Assembly (NCBI RefSeq): GCF_000714435.1
Contig: NZ_JJMW01000069.1
Coordinates: 1-64,000, forward strand
From: Exiguobacterium alkaliphilum 12/1
GTDB taxonomy: Bacteria > Bacillota > Bacilli > Exiguobacteriales > Exiguobacteriaceae
Direction: 5' to 3'
DNA: 64,000 nt
Numbering within the stretch: the stretch's first letter is position 1; each line of letters begins with the position of its first letter. Shown here one piece after another: positions 16,515 through 25,111 of this stretch. Under the pieces are notes generated by a model. That model had not been told where the DNA came from. It saw only the letters and a program-made list of their open reading frames with translations, and did no database searches. Both the position numbers and the translations under genes were made by a program.

Positions 16515-17471
16515 ATGGAAACATTAAATCATGCAAAAGTAACACGCGTCGCGCTCGTCGGTGCCGGTGCAGTCGGTGCGAGCTTCGCATACCAATTGAC
16601 AACAGCGAGCCTTTGTGAAGAACTCGTAATCATCGATATTAACAAAGCCAAAGCAGAAGGGGAAGCCATGGATTTGAATCACGGCGTCTCGTTCGCTTCT
16701 TCACCGATGCGTGTATGGGCCGGGGATTATGCGGACTGTGGGGCGGCAGATATCGTCGTGATCACGGCAGGGGCACCGCAAAAGCCGGGTGAAACGCGTC
16801 TTGACCTCGTCGAGAAGAACGCGAAAATCATGAAGTCGATGATTGGGGAAATCATGGCATCAGGATTTGACGGGATGATCATCATCGCATCGAACCCGGT
16901 CGACATCATGACCCACTTGGCGTGGAAATATTCTGGACTTCCGAAACATCGCGTCTTCGGATCAGGCACGGTGCTCGACACGTCACGTCTCCGTTACATG
17001 CTCGGTGATTACTTCAACGTCGACCCGCGCAACTGTCACGCGTACATCATGGGTGAGCACGGGGACACGGAGTTCGCGGCATGGAGTAACGCCCGAATCT
17101 ACGGCAAGTCGGTCGAGCAGTTGCTTGAAGAGAACGACGAATACACGTGGGAAGACCTTGAAGATATTTATGTCAACGTCCGTGATGCGGCTTATCATAT
17201 CATCGAGCGTAAAGGCGCGACGTATTATGCGATTGGTCTCGGACTGCTTCGCCTCGTCAAAGCGGTGCTCCGGAACGAGAACACGCTTCTCACGGTCGGG
17301 GCCTACTTGGACGGTGAGTACGGGCTACATGACATTCATATCGGCGTCCCGGCCATCATCAATCGCCAAGGGGTGCGCCAAGTCGTCGAAATCGAATTGT
17401 CTGAAGAAGAGAAACAAAAGATGCACCATTCAGCAGACGTCTTGATGAAGACGATGCAGCCCGTGCTATAA
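16515..17471 (+). CDS. ldh: L-lactate dehydrogenase
   Basis: A 318-residue NAD-dependent enzyme reducing pyruvate to L-lactate during fermentation. The dinucleotide motif GAGAVG lies at residues 15-20, the substrate Arg158 in LDTSRLR and the proton-donor His182 in GEHGD. The ATG at 16515 follows AAGGGTGG and gives the standard N terminus; an in-frame TTG 24 bases upstream is rejected. Monogenic, with Rex and CcpA sites upstream and a terminator downstream. Confidence 0.95.
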   Translation: METLNHAKVTRVALVGAGAVGASFAYQLTTASLCEELVIIDINKAKAEGEAMDLNHGVSFASSPMRVWAGDYADCGAADIVVITAGAPQKPGETRLDLVEKNAKIMKSMIGEIMASGFDGMIIIASNPVDIMTHLAWKYSGLPKHRVFGSGTVLDTSRLRYMLGDYFNVDPRNCHAYIMGEHGDTEFAAWSNARIYGKSVEQLLEENDEYTWEDLEDIYVNVRDAAYHIIERKGATYYAIGLGLLRLVKAVLRNENTLLTVGAYLDGEYGLHDIHIGVPAIINRQGVRQVVEIELSEEEKQKMHHSADVLMKTMQPVL

Positions 17472-17486
17472 GTGAACGAGAGAGTG

Positions 17487-17514
17487 CAGCCGGCTTCGTG
17501 CCGGCTGTTTTTTT
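17487..17514 (+). terminator. ldh terminator
   Basis: Perfect stem CAGCCGGC/GCCGGCTG, loop TTCGT, seven T. Confidence 0.9.
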
Positions 17515-17594
17515 GACGGGCATATAAGGGAGGTCTCCTTTTTGTCGCCGCTTCAGAATTGGATTACAATTATAGGGAAGGGAGGGGATTTCAG

Positions 17595-18647
17595 ATGACG
17601 AGCTCATTTTGGGAAGACATCTATCAGAACGTGTTGGCGGGGGGGCGCGTCGAAGGGATCCTCGAGCCGTCTCGGGCGCTACTCTTGTTTGACACGAAAG
17701 CGGGAGACGTCTATCACCTGTACATAAGGACCGATAAGGCGTGGGCTAACCACGTCGGGATGGACATCGAGGCGATTATGAATTCGTTCCGCCTTGCCCG
17801 TCTAGGGAAGAGTAAGTTACGCATCCATCTGTATGGGGAGCCGCTCGTCGACGAAGAGCGAGTCGCGTCGCTCACGTTCAAGATTCCGGCGAAAGTGACG
17901 ATTGAGCGGCATATCACGTCAGAAGACATCGGGGAGGCCGACTATCGTCCGCTCGCGCTCGCGCTTGATCAGGAGCGCAAAGCGGAATTGAAACGACGGT
18001 TTGCGTTTGGGAAGCCGCAGGCGGTGTATGTATTTATGTTTGTGACGTTTTTCATCATGTGGCTTGCCGAGTCGGTCGGGTCGACGCTCGACCCGAACAC
18101 GCTCATTCGATTCGGGGCGAAAGTGAATCCGTTGATTGACGAAGGGGAGTGGTGGCGTCTTCTGACGCCAATGTTCCTCCACATCGGTTGGTTCCATTTC
18201 GGCATCAACATGTTCGCGCTCTGGTCGCTCGGGCCGCTCGTGGAACGGATGTACGGGTCGCCGCGCTTCGTCATCATTTATCTGTTGGCGGGCATCATCG
18301 CGTCGACGGCGTCGTATGCGTTCAGTGATGCCATCTCGGCAGGTGCGTCGGGTGCGCTTTTTGGACTCGTCGGCGCCTTGCTCTACTTTGGGATTCGGGA
18401 TCGATCACTTTTTATGAAGACACTCGGTCCGCCGTTATTCATTATGTTAGGATTGAATGTAGGACTTGCGTTCGTACTCGGGGCAAGCCTCGACCATTCC
18501 GCCCACGCCGGCGGTCTCGTCGGCGGCTTCTTGATGGCGGGTGTCGTCGGTCTCCCGGACGAGACGCGATACATGCGACGCGTCGTGTTCCTCGTTAGCG
18601 CAGTCGCGCTTACTGTCGCCTGTTTCCTGTATGGCTATTTTCGATGA
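17595..18647 (+). CDS. gluP: Rhomboid intramembrane serine protease (GluP/YqgP-like)
   Basis: A 350-residue membrane protease. About 140 cytosolic residues precede a rhomboid core of six or more helices with WR-containing loop motif EWWRLLTPMFLH, HFGINM, the catalytic GASG (Ser252) and the catalytic His304 in DHSAHAGG. It cuts membrane proteins within the bilayer; B. subtilis YqgP acts in membrane-protein quality control and magnesium transporter turnover. The ATG at 17595 follows GGGAGGGG. Same place before yqgQ-glcK as in B. subtilis. Confidence 0.9.
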   Translation: MTSSFWEDIYQNVLAGGRVEGILEPSRALLLFDTKAGDVYHLYIRTDKAWANHVGMDIEAIMNSFRLARLGKSKLRIHLYGEPLVDEERVASLTFKIPAKVTIERHITSEDIGEADYRPLALALDQERKAELKRRFAFGKPQAVYVFMFVTFFIMWLAESVGSTLDPNTLIRFGAKVNPLIDEGEWWRLLTPMFLHIGWFHFGINMFALWSLGPLVERMYGSPRFVIIYLLAGIIASTASYAFSDAISAGASGALFGLVGALLYFGIRDRSLFMKTLGPPLFIMLGLNVGLAFVLGASLDHSAHAGGLVGGFLMAGVVGLPDETRYMRRVVFLVSAVALTVACFLYGYFR

Positions 18648-18662
18648 CAAAGGGGTAATCAA

Positions 18663-19685
18663 ATGATTGATACGTTGAAACAACTTGTAGAAATACCGAG
18701 TCCATCGGGGATGACCGATGAAGCGATTGAGTTTGTCGAGCAACAGCTCGCGAAGCTCGACGTAAAGACGAAACGTCTGAATAAAGGGGCGCTCCTTGCC
18801 ACGTTCGACGGAAAGGTGGGCCCGGCCCGCTTGCTGACGGCACACGTCGACACACTCGGGGCGATGGTGAAAGAGATTTTACCGAGCGGCCGCCTTCGCC
18901 TCACGCAAGTCGGCGGTTATGCGTGGACGGCGATTGAGGGGGAGAACTGTCTTGTGCACCGCGAGTCGAATGAAGCGGTCGAAGGGACGATTTTGGTCCA
19001 TCAATCGAGTGTCCACGTTTATCGAGATACGAATAGCGCCGAACGCTCTGCCTCGAACATCGAGGTCCGGCTCGATGCTGACGTTCATTCTGAGGAAGAT
19101 GTGCGAGCGCTCGGCATTGAAGTCGGAGATTTCGTCTCGTTCGATCCCCGTTTCAAGCAAACGGACACAGGATACATCAAGTCACGTCATCTCGACGATA
19201 AGGCATCGGTGGCGATTTTGCTCGATTTGGCCCGTGACCTCGTTGCCGCCGAGTTGCCGCATCCGGTCCACTACTTGATCTCGAACTATGAGGAAGTCGG
19301 GTTCGGCGGCAACGCCGGGATTCCGGACGATGTCGTCGAATATATCGCCGTCGATATGGGGGCGCTTGGAGACGGTCAACACTCGGACGAGTATACGGTC
19401 TCGATTTGTGCCAAAGACTCGTCTGGTCCGTACGATTTAAAGTTACGTCGCCAATTCACTTCGATTTGCAGAGACGAAGGCATCGCATTCAAAATCGACG
19501 TCTATCCTTTTTATGGTTCGGATGCATCAGCGGCAGTCAGTGCCGGCCATGACGTTCGGCACGCCCTCGTCGGCCCGGGAATCGAGTCGAGCCATAGTTA
19601 CGAACGGACACACGTTTCTTCGCTCGAGGCGACACGTAAGCTGTTGCATCGATACGTACTCTCGCGAATGGAGGGGCATGTATGA
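18663..19685 (+). CDS. M42 family metallopeptidase (aminopeptidase)
   Basis: A 340-residue co-catalytic zinc or cobalt aminopeptidase. The metal and catalytic motifs are visible in order: AHVDT (His61, Asp63), LDDKAS (Asp178), YEEVG (two Glu near 210), DMGA and the C-terminal SSHSYERTH. M42 enzymes form large tetrahedral complexes that trim peptides in the cytoplasm. Inserted between gluP and yqgQ, a place not occupied by such a gene in B. subtilis. Its 3' end overlaps yqgQ. Confidence 0.88.
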   Translation: MIDTLKQLVEIPSPSGMTDEAIEFVEQQLAKLDVKTKRLNKGALLATFDGKVGPARLLTAHVDTLGAMVKEILPSGRLRLTQVGGYAWTAIEGENCLVHRESNEAVEGTILVHQSSVHVYRDTNSAERSASNIEVRLDADVHSEEDVRALGIEVGDFVSFDPRFKQTDTGYIKSRHLDDKASVAILLDLARDLVAAELPHPVHYLISNYEEVGFGGNAGIPDDVVEYIAVDMGALGDGQHSDEYTVSICAKDSSGPYDLKLRRQFTSICRDEGIAFKIDVYPFYGSDASAAVSAGHDVRHALVGPGIESSHSYERTHVSSLEATRKLLHRYVLSRMEGHV

Positions 19686-19876
19686 AAAACTTCTATGACG
19701 TGCAACAGTTTTTGAAAGGATTTGGGACCATCATTTACATTGGTGAGCGGGATGCTGAAATCAGCTTGATGATGATGGAACTAGATGAACTTCATGCGGG
19801 TGGCATCATCGAGCAGCGCGATTATGACACGGCAAAGATCATTTTGACACATGAATTAAAAAATTCGATAGATTGA
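19682..19876 (+). CDS. yqgQ: YqgQ family protein (DUF910)
   Basis: A 64-residue soluble protein starting MKNFYDVQQFLKGFGT and typical of the small helical YqgQ family, which may bind nucleic acid by structure but has no assigned role. The ATG overlaps the previous stop (ATGA). It lies directly upstream of glucokinase, as in B. subtilis. Confidence 0.88.
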   Translation: MKNFYDVQQFLKGFGTIIYIGERDAEISLMMMELDELHAGGIIEQRDYDTAKIILTHELKNSID

Positions 19877-19882
19877 CAGAAA

Positions 19883-19914
19883 AACCCCTTGTGCAAATGT
19901 TTGCACAAGGGGTT
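19883..19914 (+). promoter_or_regulatory. Long perfect palindrome before glcK
   Basis: Two 15-bp arms (AACCCCTTGTGCAAA and its complement) separated by TG. No T run follows on the plus strand. Its right arm contains TTGCAC (19901-19906), which with TAAACT at 19923-19928 (16 bp spacing) makes a promoter-like pair. It may be an operator over the glcK promoter or an RNA hairpin; five A before it would act as a T run only for minus-strand transcription, where no gene lies. Confidence 0.6.
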
Positions 19915-19969
19915 CGATAGTGTAAACTATTGAATGAAAGCGATTTATTTGACATGAGGAGTGATGGAT

Positions 19970-20932
19970 ATGAAATGGTTATTAGGAATCGACATCGGTG
20001 GTACGACGGTGAAAATGGCCGTCCTTGATATGAATGGCATCATTTCGGACAAGTGGGAGATTACGACAGATATTCGTGAGAACGGGGTACATATTCCAAA
20101 AGATATCGCGACTTCTTTCAATGCTTATCTTGTAGAATCAGGAAAGTCTAAAGAGGACTTTGCCGGGGCCGGCATCGGGGCACCAGGATTCATCAACTTC
20201 TCGGAGGGGATTGTCGAGTATTCACCGAACATCGGATGGAAAAACTTTGCGCTCGTCAGCGAGTTCGAGAAAGCGGTCGGATTGCCGGCTGTTCTCGAGA
20301 ACGATGCGAACGCGGCCGCGCTCGGCGAGATGTGGAAAGGTGCCGGAGAAGGGGCGTCGGAGCTCCTCGCCGTCACGCTCGGTACAGGCGTCGGAGGCGG
20401 TGTCATCACGAATGGAAACATTGTCCACGGGGCAGCGGGAATGGCCGGGGAAATTGGACATATCACCGTCGAGCGTGATACGGCGAAAGCGGTCAAGTGT
20501 GGATGTGGCCGCACCGGATGCATCGAGACGATCGCCTCGGCGACGGGCGTCTCGCGTTTGGCGCTACAAAAACGTAAAAATCGGACAACGTCGTTGAATG
20601 AATTGAAAGAAGTGACCGCTCGCGATGTGTTCGAAGCGTACAAAGCGAACGATGAAGTGGCAACCGAAGTCGTCGAAGAGATGACGGAATACCTCGGTCT
20701 GACGATTTCGAATATCGCCAACACGCTCAACCCGAAGATCATCGTCATCGGTGGCGGCGTCTCGAAAGCGCGTGAAGCACTCCTTGAACCGCTCGATGCC
20801 CAGTTCAAACGATTCGCGCTCGAACGCGTGTATGAGTCGACGACGTTCAAAATTGCGGAACTCGAAAACGATGCCGGTGTCATCGGTTGCGCCTGGCTCG
20901 CCCGGAAACACTTCTTGCCGACACGCGTCTAA
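19970..20932 (+). CDS. glcK: Glucokinase (ROK family)
   Basis: A 320-residue kinase phosphorylating free glucose with ATP. The phosphate-binding motif GIDIGGTTVK is at the N terminus, ENDANAAALGE is the active-site region, and the ROK zinc motif CGCGRTGCIET lies near residue 170. The ATG at 19970 is favoured because GAGGAG ends eight bases before it; two earlier in-frame starts are close by. A near-match cre (ATGAAAGCGATTTAT at 19934, one mismatch) lies just upstream. Fits with alpha-amylase and GH57 in a glucan-to-glucose-6-phosphate route. Confidence 0.93.
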   Translation: MKWLLGIDIGGTTVKMAVLDMNGIISDKWEITTDIRENGVHIPKDIATSFNAYLVESGKSKEDFAGAGIGAPGFINFSEGIVEYSPNIGWKNFALVSEFEKAVGLPAVLENDANAAALGEMWKGAGEGASELLAVTLGTGVGGGVITNGNIVHGAAGMAGEIGHITVERDTAKAVKCGCGRTGCIETIASATGVSRLALQKRKNRTTSLNELKEVTARDVFEAYKANDEVATEVVEEMTEYLGLTISNIANTLNPKIIVIGGGVSKAREALLEPLDAQFKRFALERVYESTTFKIAELENDAGVIGCAWLARKHFLPTRV

Positions 20933-20948
20933 CTCGATGTCAGACTGT

Positions 20949-20981
20949 CACGCCTATGCGACTCGCATAGGCGTGTTTTTT
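20949..20981 (+). terminator. glcK terminator
   Basis: Perfect 11-bp stem CACGCCTATGC/GCATAGGCGTG, loop GACTC, six T. Confidence 0.9.
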
Positions 20982-21025
20982 ACGTGGAACGGGTATTGAG
21001 TAATGTAAATTTTGTAATCGTGGAG

Positions 21026-21054
21026 TTGATTTTTTGTTAAAAAAGGGGTAAGAT
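21026..21054 (+). promoter_or_regulatory. Putative ltaS promoter
   Basis: TTGATT at 21026, 17 bp spacer, TAAGAT at 21049-21054. A leader of about 100 nt would follow before the ltaS start; no riboswitch-like fold was recognised in it. Confidence 0.5.
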
Positions 21055-21161
21055 TTGAACTTGATACTGGACTGATACCGTTCGTGAAAAAGAGAACAAA
21101 CTATACACGAACCTCATACGACTGCGGTCGTTAAAAACTGAAAAGAGGAGGAGACCGTCAG

Positions 21162-23078
21162 ATGAAGTCATCTCAACGCTTCTCGAAGCTAACTATGCGA
21201 CTGAATGAAACGGTCCGCGCTTCGTTTCAAGAATATCGTTTATTCTGGATTTTTACTTTATTGCTTTGGACGAAGACGTACATCGTATACCAATTTTTCT
21301 TCAACATTCCGATTGAAAACACTGCGCAAGCCTTCATTTTACTAATCAGCCCGATTAGTTCGACGCTGTTCCTGTTCGCGTTCAGCTTCTTCTTCAAAGG
21401 CAGTAAACAAAAATGGGTGATTTTCACGCTCTATGCGTTCGCCTCGTTCATCTTGTTTGCGGATGCTGTCTATTATCGGGAGTTCACAGACTACTTGACG
21501 ATGCCGGTCATCTTGCAACCGTCGAACATGGAGACGTTGTCGACATCGTTCACGTCATTGCTTGAATGGAAGGACTTGATCATCCTTGGCGATGTGCTCG
21601 TGTTGCCGTTCATCCTTTGGAAAGTGAACACGCGTCAGAACGCGGCATCCCATCGACGTGCGCTCGTCACATTCGTGGCGGCCGTCGCGGTGTTCCTCTT
21701 CAACTTGTCGCTCGCGGAGACGGAACGCCCAGAGCTCTTGACACGCTCGTTCGACCGCGAACTGCTCGTCAAAAACATCGGGACGTTCAACTTCCACGTG
21801 TACGACGCGATGCTCCAGACGAAGACGTCGGCGCAAAAAGCGATGGCAGATGGGTCGGAGCTTGCTGAAATCGAACAGTTCACCCGTCAAAACTATGCGG
21901 CGCCGGACCCGGAGCTGTTCGGGAAGTATAAGGGCAAGAACGTCATCGTCGTCTCATTCGAGTCGGCTCAAAACTTCACCCACAACATGAAGGCTTCAAA
22001 CGGCGAGTACATCACGCCGAACTTGAACAAACTGATTGAAGAGTCACACTTCTGGCCGAACTATTATCACACGGTCGGACAAGGCAAGACGTCCGATGCC
22101 GAGTTCGCCCTCGACAATTCGCTCTACGGACTTCCGCGCGGAGCCGTCTACTTCACGAACGCCGATAACGAATATCAGGCCCTTCCTGAAGTGATCAAAG
22201 AAGATAATTATTATTCGGCCGTGTTCCATGCGAACAACAAATCGTTCTGGAACCGCGACCATATGTATAAGAACGTCGGGGTCGACGAATTCTTTGACGA
22301 GAAGAGCTATGACCTTGGGAACCCAGAAGACATGACCGAGTGGGGACTGCTCGATGATAGTTTCTTCGAACAGTCGATTCCGATGCTTGAAGAGCTTCCG
22401 CAACCGTTCTATGCAAAGTTCATCACGCTCACGAACCATTTCCCTTACACGATGCCGAGCGAAGACTATGAGCTCGTGCCGAAGTTCGAGACGAACTCGA
22501 CGACGCTCAACAACTTCCCGCAGGCGCTCGCCTATCAGGACTATGCGCTCGGGCTGTTCATCGACGAGTTGAAGGCGAACGGCATGTGGGACGACACGAT
22601 CTTCATCGTCTACGGGGACCATTATGGCATTTCGACGAACCACAACGCCGCGATGGCTGACTTGCTCGGGAAAGAAGAATTGACGCCGTATGACGTGGCG
22701 AAACTTCAACAAGTGCCATTCGTCGTCCACCTACCTGACCAAACAAAAGGTGAAGTGCATGAAACGATCGGCAGTCATGTTGATATGAAGCCGACAATTC
22801 TCCACTTGTTAGGCATGGATACGTCCGACTTGATCGGATTCGGAAACGACCTGTTCTCGAAAGAACGGAACAGTCGCGCCATCTTCCGGGACGGCACCGT
22901 GTTGACCGACGAGTACGTTTGGACGCAATCGACATGTTATGATGCGCAGACAGGCGAAGTCGTCGAGGACGCTTCGCTCTGTGGACCAGTCAACGAAGAG
23001 GCAGAGTCGATTCTACAGATGAACGATGATTTGATTTACTCCGATTTGTTGCGTTTCAAAGAACAGTCGAATAACTGA
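21162..23078 (+). CDS. ltaS: Lipoteichoic acid synthase family protein
   Basis: A 638-residue membrane enzyme that transfers glycerol phosphate from phosphatidylglycerol to growing lipoteichoic acid. About five N-terminal helices (to residue about 205) are followed by an extracellular sulfatase-fold domain. The metal and catalytic residues are present: Glu267 in SFES, Thr310 in GKTSDAEF, and Asp486-His487 in YGDHYG. A ribosome site GAGGAGGAG precedes the ATG. It sits after glcK, as B. subtilis yqgS does. Whether it is the main synthase or a stress paralogue cannot be told from this window. Confidence 0.92.
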   Translation: MKSSQRFSKLTMRLNETVRASFQEYRLFWIFTLLLWTKTYIVYQFFFNIPIENTAQAFILLISPISSTLFLFAFSFFFKGSKQKWVIFTLYAFASFILFADAVYYREFTDYLTMPVILQPSNMETLSTSFTSLLEWKDLIILGDVLVLPFILWKVNTRQNAASHRRALVTFVAAVAVFLFNLSLAETERPELLTRSFDRELLVKNIGTFNFHVYDAMLQTKTSAQKAMADGSELAEIEQFTRQNYAAPDPELFGKYKGKNVIVVSFESAQNFTHNMKASNGEYITPNLNKLIEESHFWPNYYHTVGQGKTSDAEFALDNSLYGLPRGAVYFTNADNEYQALPEVIKEDNYYSAVFHANNKSFWNRDHMYKNVGVDEFFDEKSYDLGNPEDMTEWGLLDDSFFEQSIPMLEELPQPFYAKFITLTNHFPYTMPSEDYELVPKFETNSTTLNNFPQALAYQDYALGLFIDELKANGMWDDTIFIVYGDHYGISTNHNAAMADLLGKEELTPYDVAKLQQVPFVVHLPDQTKGEVHETIGSHVDMKPTILHLLGMDTSDLIGFGNDLFSKERNSRAIFRDGTVLTDEYVWTQSTCYDAQTGEVVEDASLCGPVNEEAESILQMNDDLIYSDLLRFKEQSNN

Positions 23079-23083
23079 TTGAG

Positions 23084-23113
23084 AAAAGCGTCGTCCGTTC
23101 GGACGACGCTTTT
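23084..23113. terminator. ltaS terminator (symmetric)
   Basis: Thirteen-bp perfect stem AAAAGCGTCGTCC/GGACGACGCTTTT with loop GTTC; A and T tracts on both sides allow use in either direction. Confidence 0.85.
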
Positions 23114-23122
23114 ACTGTACAA

Positions 23123-23146
23123 AAAAAACGACCGAAGTCGTTTTTT
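23123..23146. terminator. Bidirectional terminator
   Basis: Ten-bp stem AAAAAACGAC/GTCGTTTTTT with loop CGAA, between the convergent ltaS and DUF2759 genes. Confidence 0.85.
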
Positions 23147-23155
23147 AGTACTTCA

Positions 23156-23335
23156 TTAGCTTGGAATTCCACCGTAAATCAATGTCGCGATACCGAAAAA
23201 TCCGAAGACGAGCACGGTGACGGCTGCAAAGGCGAGTGGAAAGAATTGACGCTTCTTGAATGAACGGGCCATTCCCCAAATCGCAACGAGTGCCACGATG
23301 AGTGAGATCCATCCAAATGGCTCATACAAATGCAT
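23156..23335 (-). CDS. yqgW: Small membrane protein, DUF2759 (YqgW-like)
   Basis: A 59-residue protein read on the minus strand, starting MHLYEPFGWISLIVALVAIW and ending TLIYGGIPS. Two hydrophobic helices flank a basic turn (RSFKKRQ), as in the DUF2759 family. The ATG is preceded by AAGGGGG. Position between the LTA synthase and the metallo-hydrolase matches yqgW of B. subtilis. Function unknown. Confidence 0.75.
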   Translation of the reverse strand: MHLYEPFGWISLIVALVAIWGMARSFKKRQFFPLAFAAVTVLVFGFFGIATLIYGGIPS

Positions 23336-23492
23336 GACGAGTTCCCCCTTTATTATACGTCATGAAATTCATAAAAATTTCACTGAAATATCACTATTAT
23401 TTTATCCGAAATATGTGACGCTGTCGAGCAAAGAAAGGCGCTGCTACAATTTTGCCACAATATCGATTAGAATGGATACGGAGGTGTTCATA

Positions 23493-24113
23493 ATGAACGT
23501 TGTAAAAATCACATCCGGCTTGGCACAAGAGAACGGTTATGTCGTCGAACAGGACGGAACGGTCGTCATCATCGACCCGGGGACGGATGATAGTCGGTTC
23601 TTTGAGGCGGTCGAACGGTTCGGCGGATTACACGCCATCTTGTTGACCCACGCCCATTTCGACCATATCGGCGGCATTGATGCGTTACGCGATCGCTTTA
23701 ACGTGCCCGTGTACGTCCACGAAGCAGAGCGGACGTGGTTAACCGATGACGAAAAGAACGGGGCGGCCAAATTTCATTTGCCATCCGCTTCGATGCGACC
23801 TGCGGAACGAACGTATCAAGGAAAAACACTTGAGATTGGGGCGCTCGCGTTTGAGCTGCATCACACGCCGGGACATTCACCTGGGAGTGTGACACTCTAT
23901 CTTCCAAGTGACAAAATCGCGTTTTGCGGCGACTTGATCTTTAAGCAATCGGTCGGGCGCACCGATTTGTATGGCGGCGACCAGGCCACGTTGCTCGGAT
24001 CGATTGACCGGCTTCGCCAACTGTTACCAAAAGAGACGGTGCTCTATTCAGGTCACGGCCCGAAAACGACACTCGGGGCCGAAATCACGTCCAATCCTTT
24101 CTTTAGCCGATGA
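23493..24113 (+). CDS. yqgX: MBL-fold metallo-hydrolase (YqgX)
   Basis: A 206-residue enzyme of the glyoxalase II-like metallo-beta-lactamase group. The metal motif THAHFDHIGG, the His in HTPGHSPGS and the Asp in FCGDLIF are present, with a final GHGPKTT. YqgX-type proteins may hydrolyse thioesters such as bacillithiol conjugates; the substrate is unproved. The ATG at 23493 follows GGAGGTG and gives the normal N terminus; a long in-frame upstream extension is not expected to be translated. Confidence 0.88.
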   Translation: MNVVKITSGLAQENGYVVEQDGTVVIIDPGTDDSRFFEAVERFGGLHAILLTHAHFDHIGGIDALRDRFNVPVYVHEAERTWLTDDEKNGAAKFHLPSASMRPAERTYQGKTLEIGALAFELHHTPGHSPGSVTLYLPSDKIAFCGDLIFKQSVGRTDLYGGDQATLLGSIDRLRQLLPKETVLYSGHGPKTTLGAEITSNPFFSR

Positions 24114-24116
24114 ACG

Positions 24117-24151
24117 AAAAAAGATTGTCTCGTCATGAGACAATCTTTTTT
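24117..24151. terminator. Bidirectional terminator between yqgX and yqgY
   Basis: Fifteen-bp perfect stem with A and T tracts, core GATTGTCTC/GAGACAATC and loop GTCAT, serving the two convergent genes. Confidence 0.9.
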
Positions 24152-24414
24152 TACATTTGGAAGTTACTCCAATACGTGAAGACGATGAAGAAGACCGTCA
24201 AATAAGCGCCAAACACGTAGACATACGTTTTTTCAGTCAGTTTCAAATAGCCGAGTGCGACGAAGAAAATAGTTTGAGCCAAAAAGACAAGACCCATAAC
24301 GATAAAATCATTCGTGTAATGACTGTCGCTTTGATCTCCACCGAGCGCGCCCACGAACGCAAGCGCTGCGATCAACCCAGTCCAAAATCCAAGGACACGG
24401 TACATTCTCGCCAT
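24151..24414 (-). CDS. yqgY: Membrane protein YqgY (DUF2626)
   Basis: An 87-residue protein with three predicted helices. The start MARMYRVLGFWTG and the C-terminal YVFGAYLTVFFIVFTYW are typical of DUF2626. The ATG on the minus strand follows GGGGGG. Conserved next to yqgX and yqgZ in Bacillales; function unknown. Confidence 0.85.
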   Translation of the reverse strand: MARMYRVLGFWTGLIAALAFVGALGGDQSDSHYTNDFIVMGLVFLAQTIFFVALGYLKLTEKTYVYVFGAYLTVFFIVFTYWSNFQM

Positions 24415-24549
24415 GTTAATCCCCCCATACGTACATTATTCCATTCTCATTCACTATTTTACCAACACATTAAAAAAAATGCTACGGAAACGTGTGAATT
24501 GAGCAAAATAATCGTGAAAAATATGTGAAATCTTATCGTTGAACAATCT

Positions 24550-24611
24550 TGTACAAAAAAATAAAAAAAGTTGTACAAACACTGTACATTATTGTCTAAC
24601 CATTGTATAAT
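24550..24611 (+). promoter_or_regulatory. TGTACA repeat array and promoter of the mgsR-like gene
   Basis: TGTACA occurs at 24550, 24572 and 24583 (22 and 11 bp apart, i.e. helically phased); the first two are within TTGTACAA palindromes separated by an A-rich tract. The third TGTACA serves as -35 for TATAAT at 24606-24611 with 17 bp spacing. This looks like a control region for a regulator acting at or upstream of -35. Confidence 0.6.
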
Positions 24612-24666
24612 CATCTTACACACAACATGTACGAGCGGAAACCGAACTTATAAGGAGGCAATTATA

Positions 24667-25053
24667 ATGGCAAATGAATTGATGTTTTATACGTATCCAA
24701 GTTGTACGTCATGTCGAAAAACGAAGGCGTTTTTGCAAGAACAGCAACTCAACGTGAGTGAACGTCATATTTTCCGTGACGCTCCTTCGGTAGATGAATT
24801 GAAGACGTTGCTCACATTGTGTGACAACGGCGTCGAATCACTGCTAGCGACAAGAAGCCAGGCGTTCAAGCAATTGAACGTTGACGTCGATGATTTGAAA
24901 TTGAGCGAGTTGCTTCACTTGATGAGTGAAAATCCAAAGTTGCTGAAACGTCCGATTTTGACGGACGGTAAAGAAGTCATTGTCGGATATGACAAAGTGT
25001 CAATCGAGACGTACGCACGTCGCCATGATTTAACTTCAGCTAACGTTTCATAA
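24667..25053 (+). CDS. mgsR: Spx/MgsR family redox-sensing regulator
   Basis: A 128-residue ArsC-like protein that should bind RNA polymerase alpha rather than DNA alone. The redox switch CTSC (Cys13, Cys16) is intact. Position after yqgY and before comGA is that of yqgZ/mgsR, a modulator of the general stress response in B. subtilis. The ATG at 24667 follows AAGGAGG. TGTACA repeats lie upstream; a terminator follows. Confidence 0.88.
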   Translation: MANELMFYTYPSCTSCRKTKAFLQEQQLNVSERHIFRDAPSVDELKTLLTLCDNGVESLLATRSQAFKQLNVDVDDLKLSELLHLMSENPKLLKRPILTDGKEVIVGYDKVSIETYARRHDLTSANVS

Positions 25054-25057
25054 CACA

Positions 25058-25088
25058 AGTCCACTTTCCTACAGGTGGGCTTTTTTTT
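25058..25088 (+). terminator. mgsR terminator
   Basis: Seven-bp stem AGTCCAC/GTGGGCT with a ten-base loop, then eight T. Confidence 0.75.
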
Positions 25089-25111
25089 ATGCTTATCGCG
25101 AGGTGGGGACA

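Noticed and set aside
23256-23492. In-frame 79-codon upstream extension of yqgX
   Set aside because: It overlaps the opposite small gene, lacks a ribosome site, and the conserved protein begins at 23493 after GGAGGTG.
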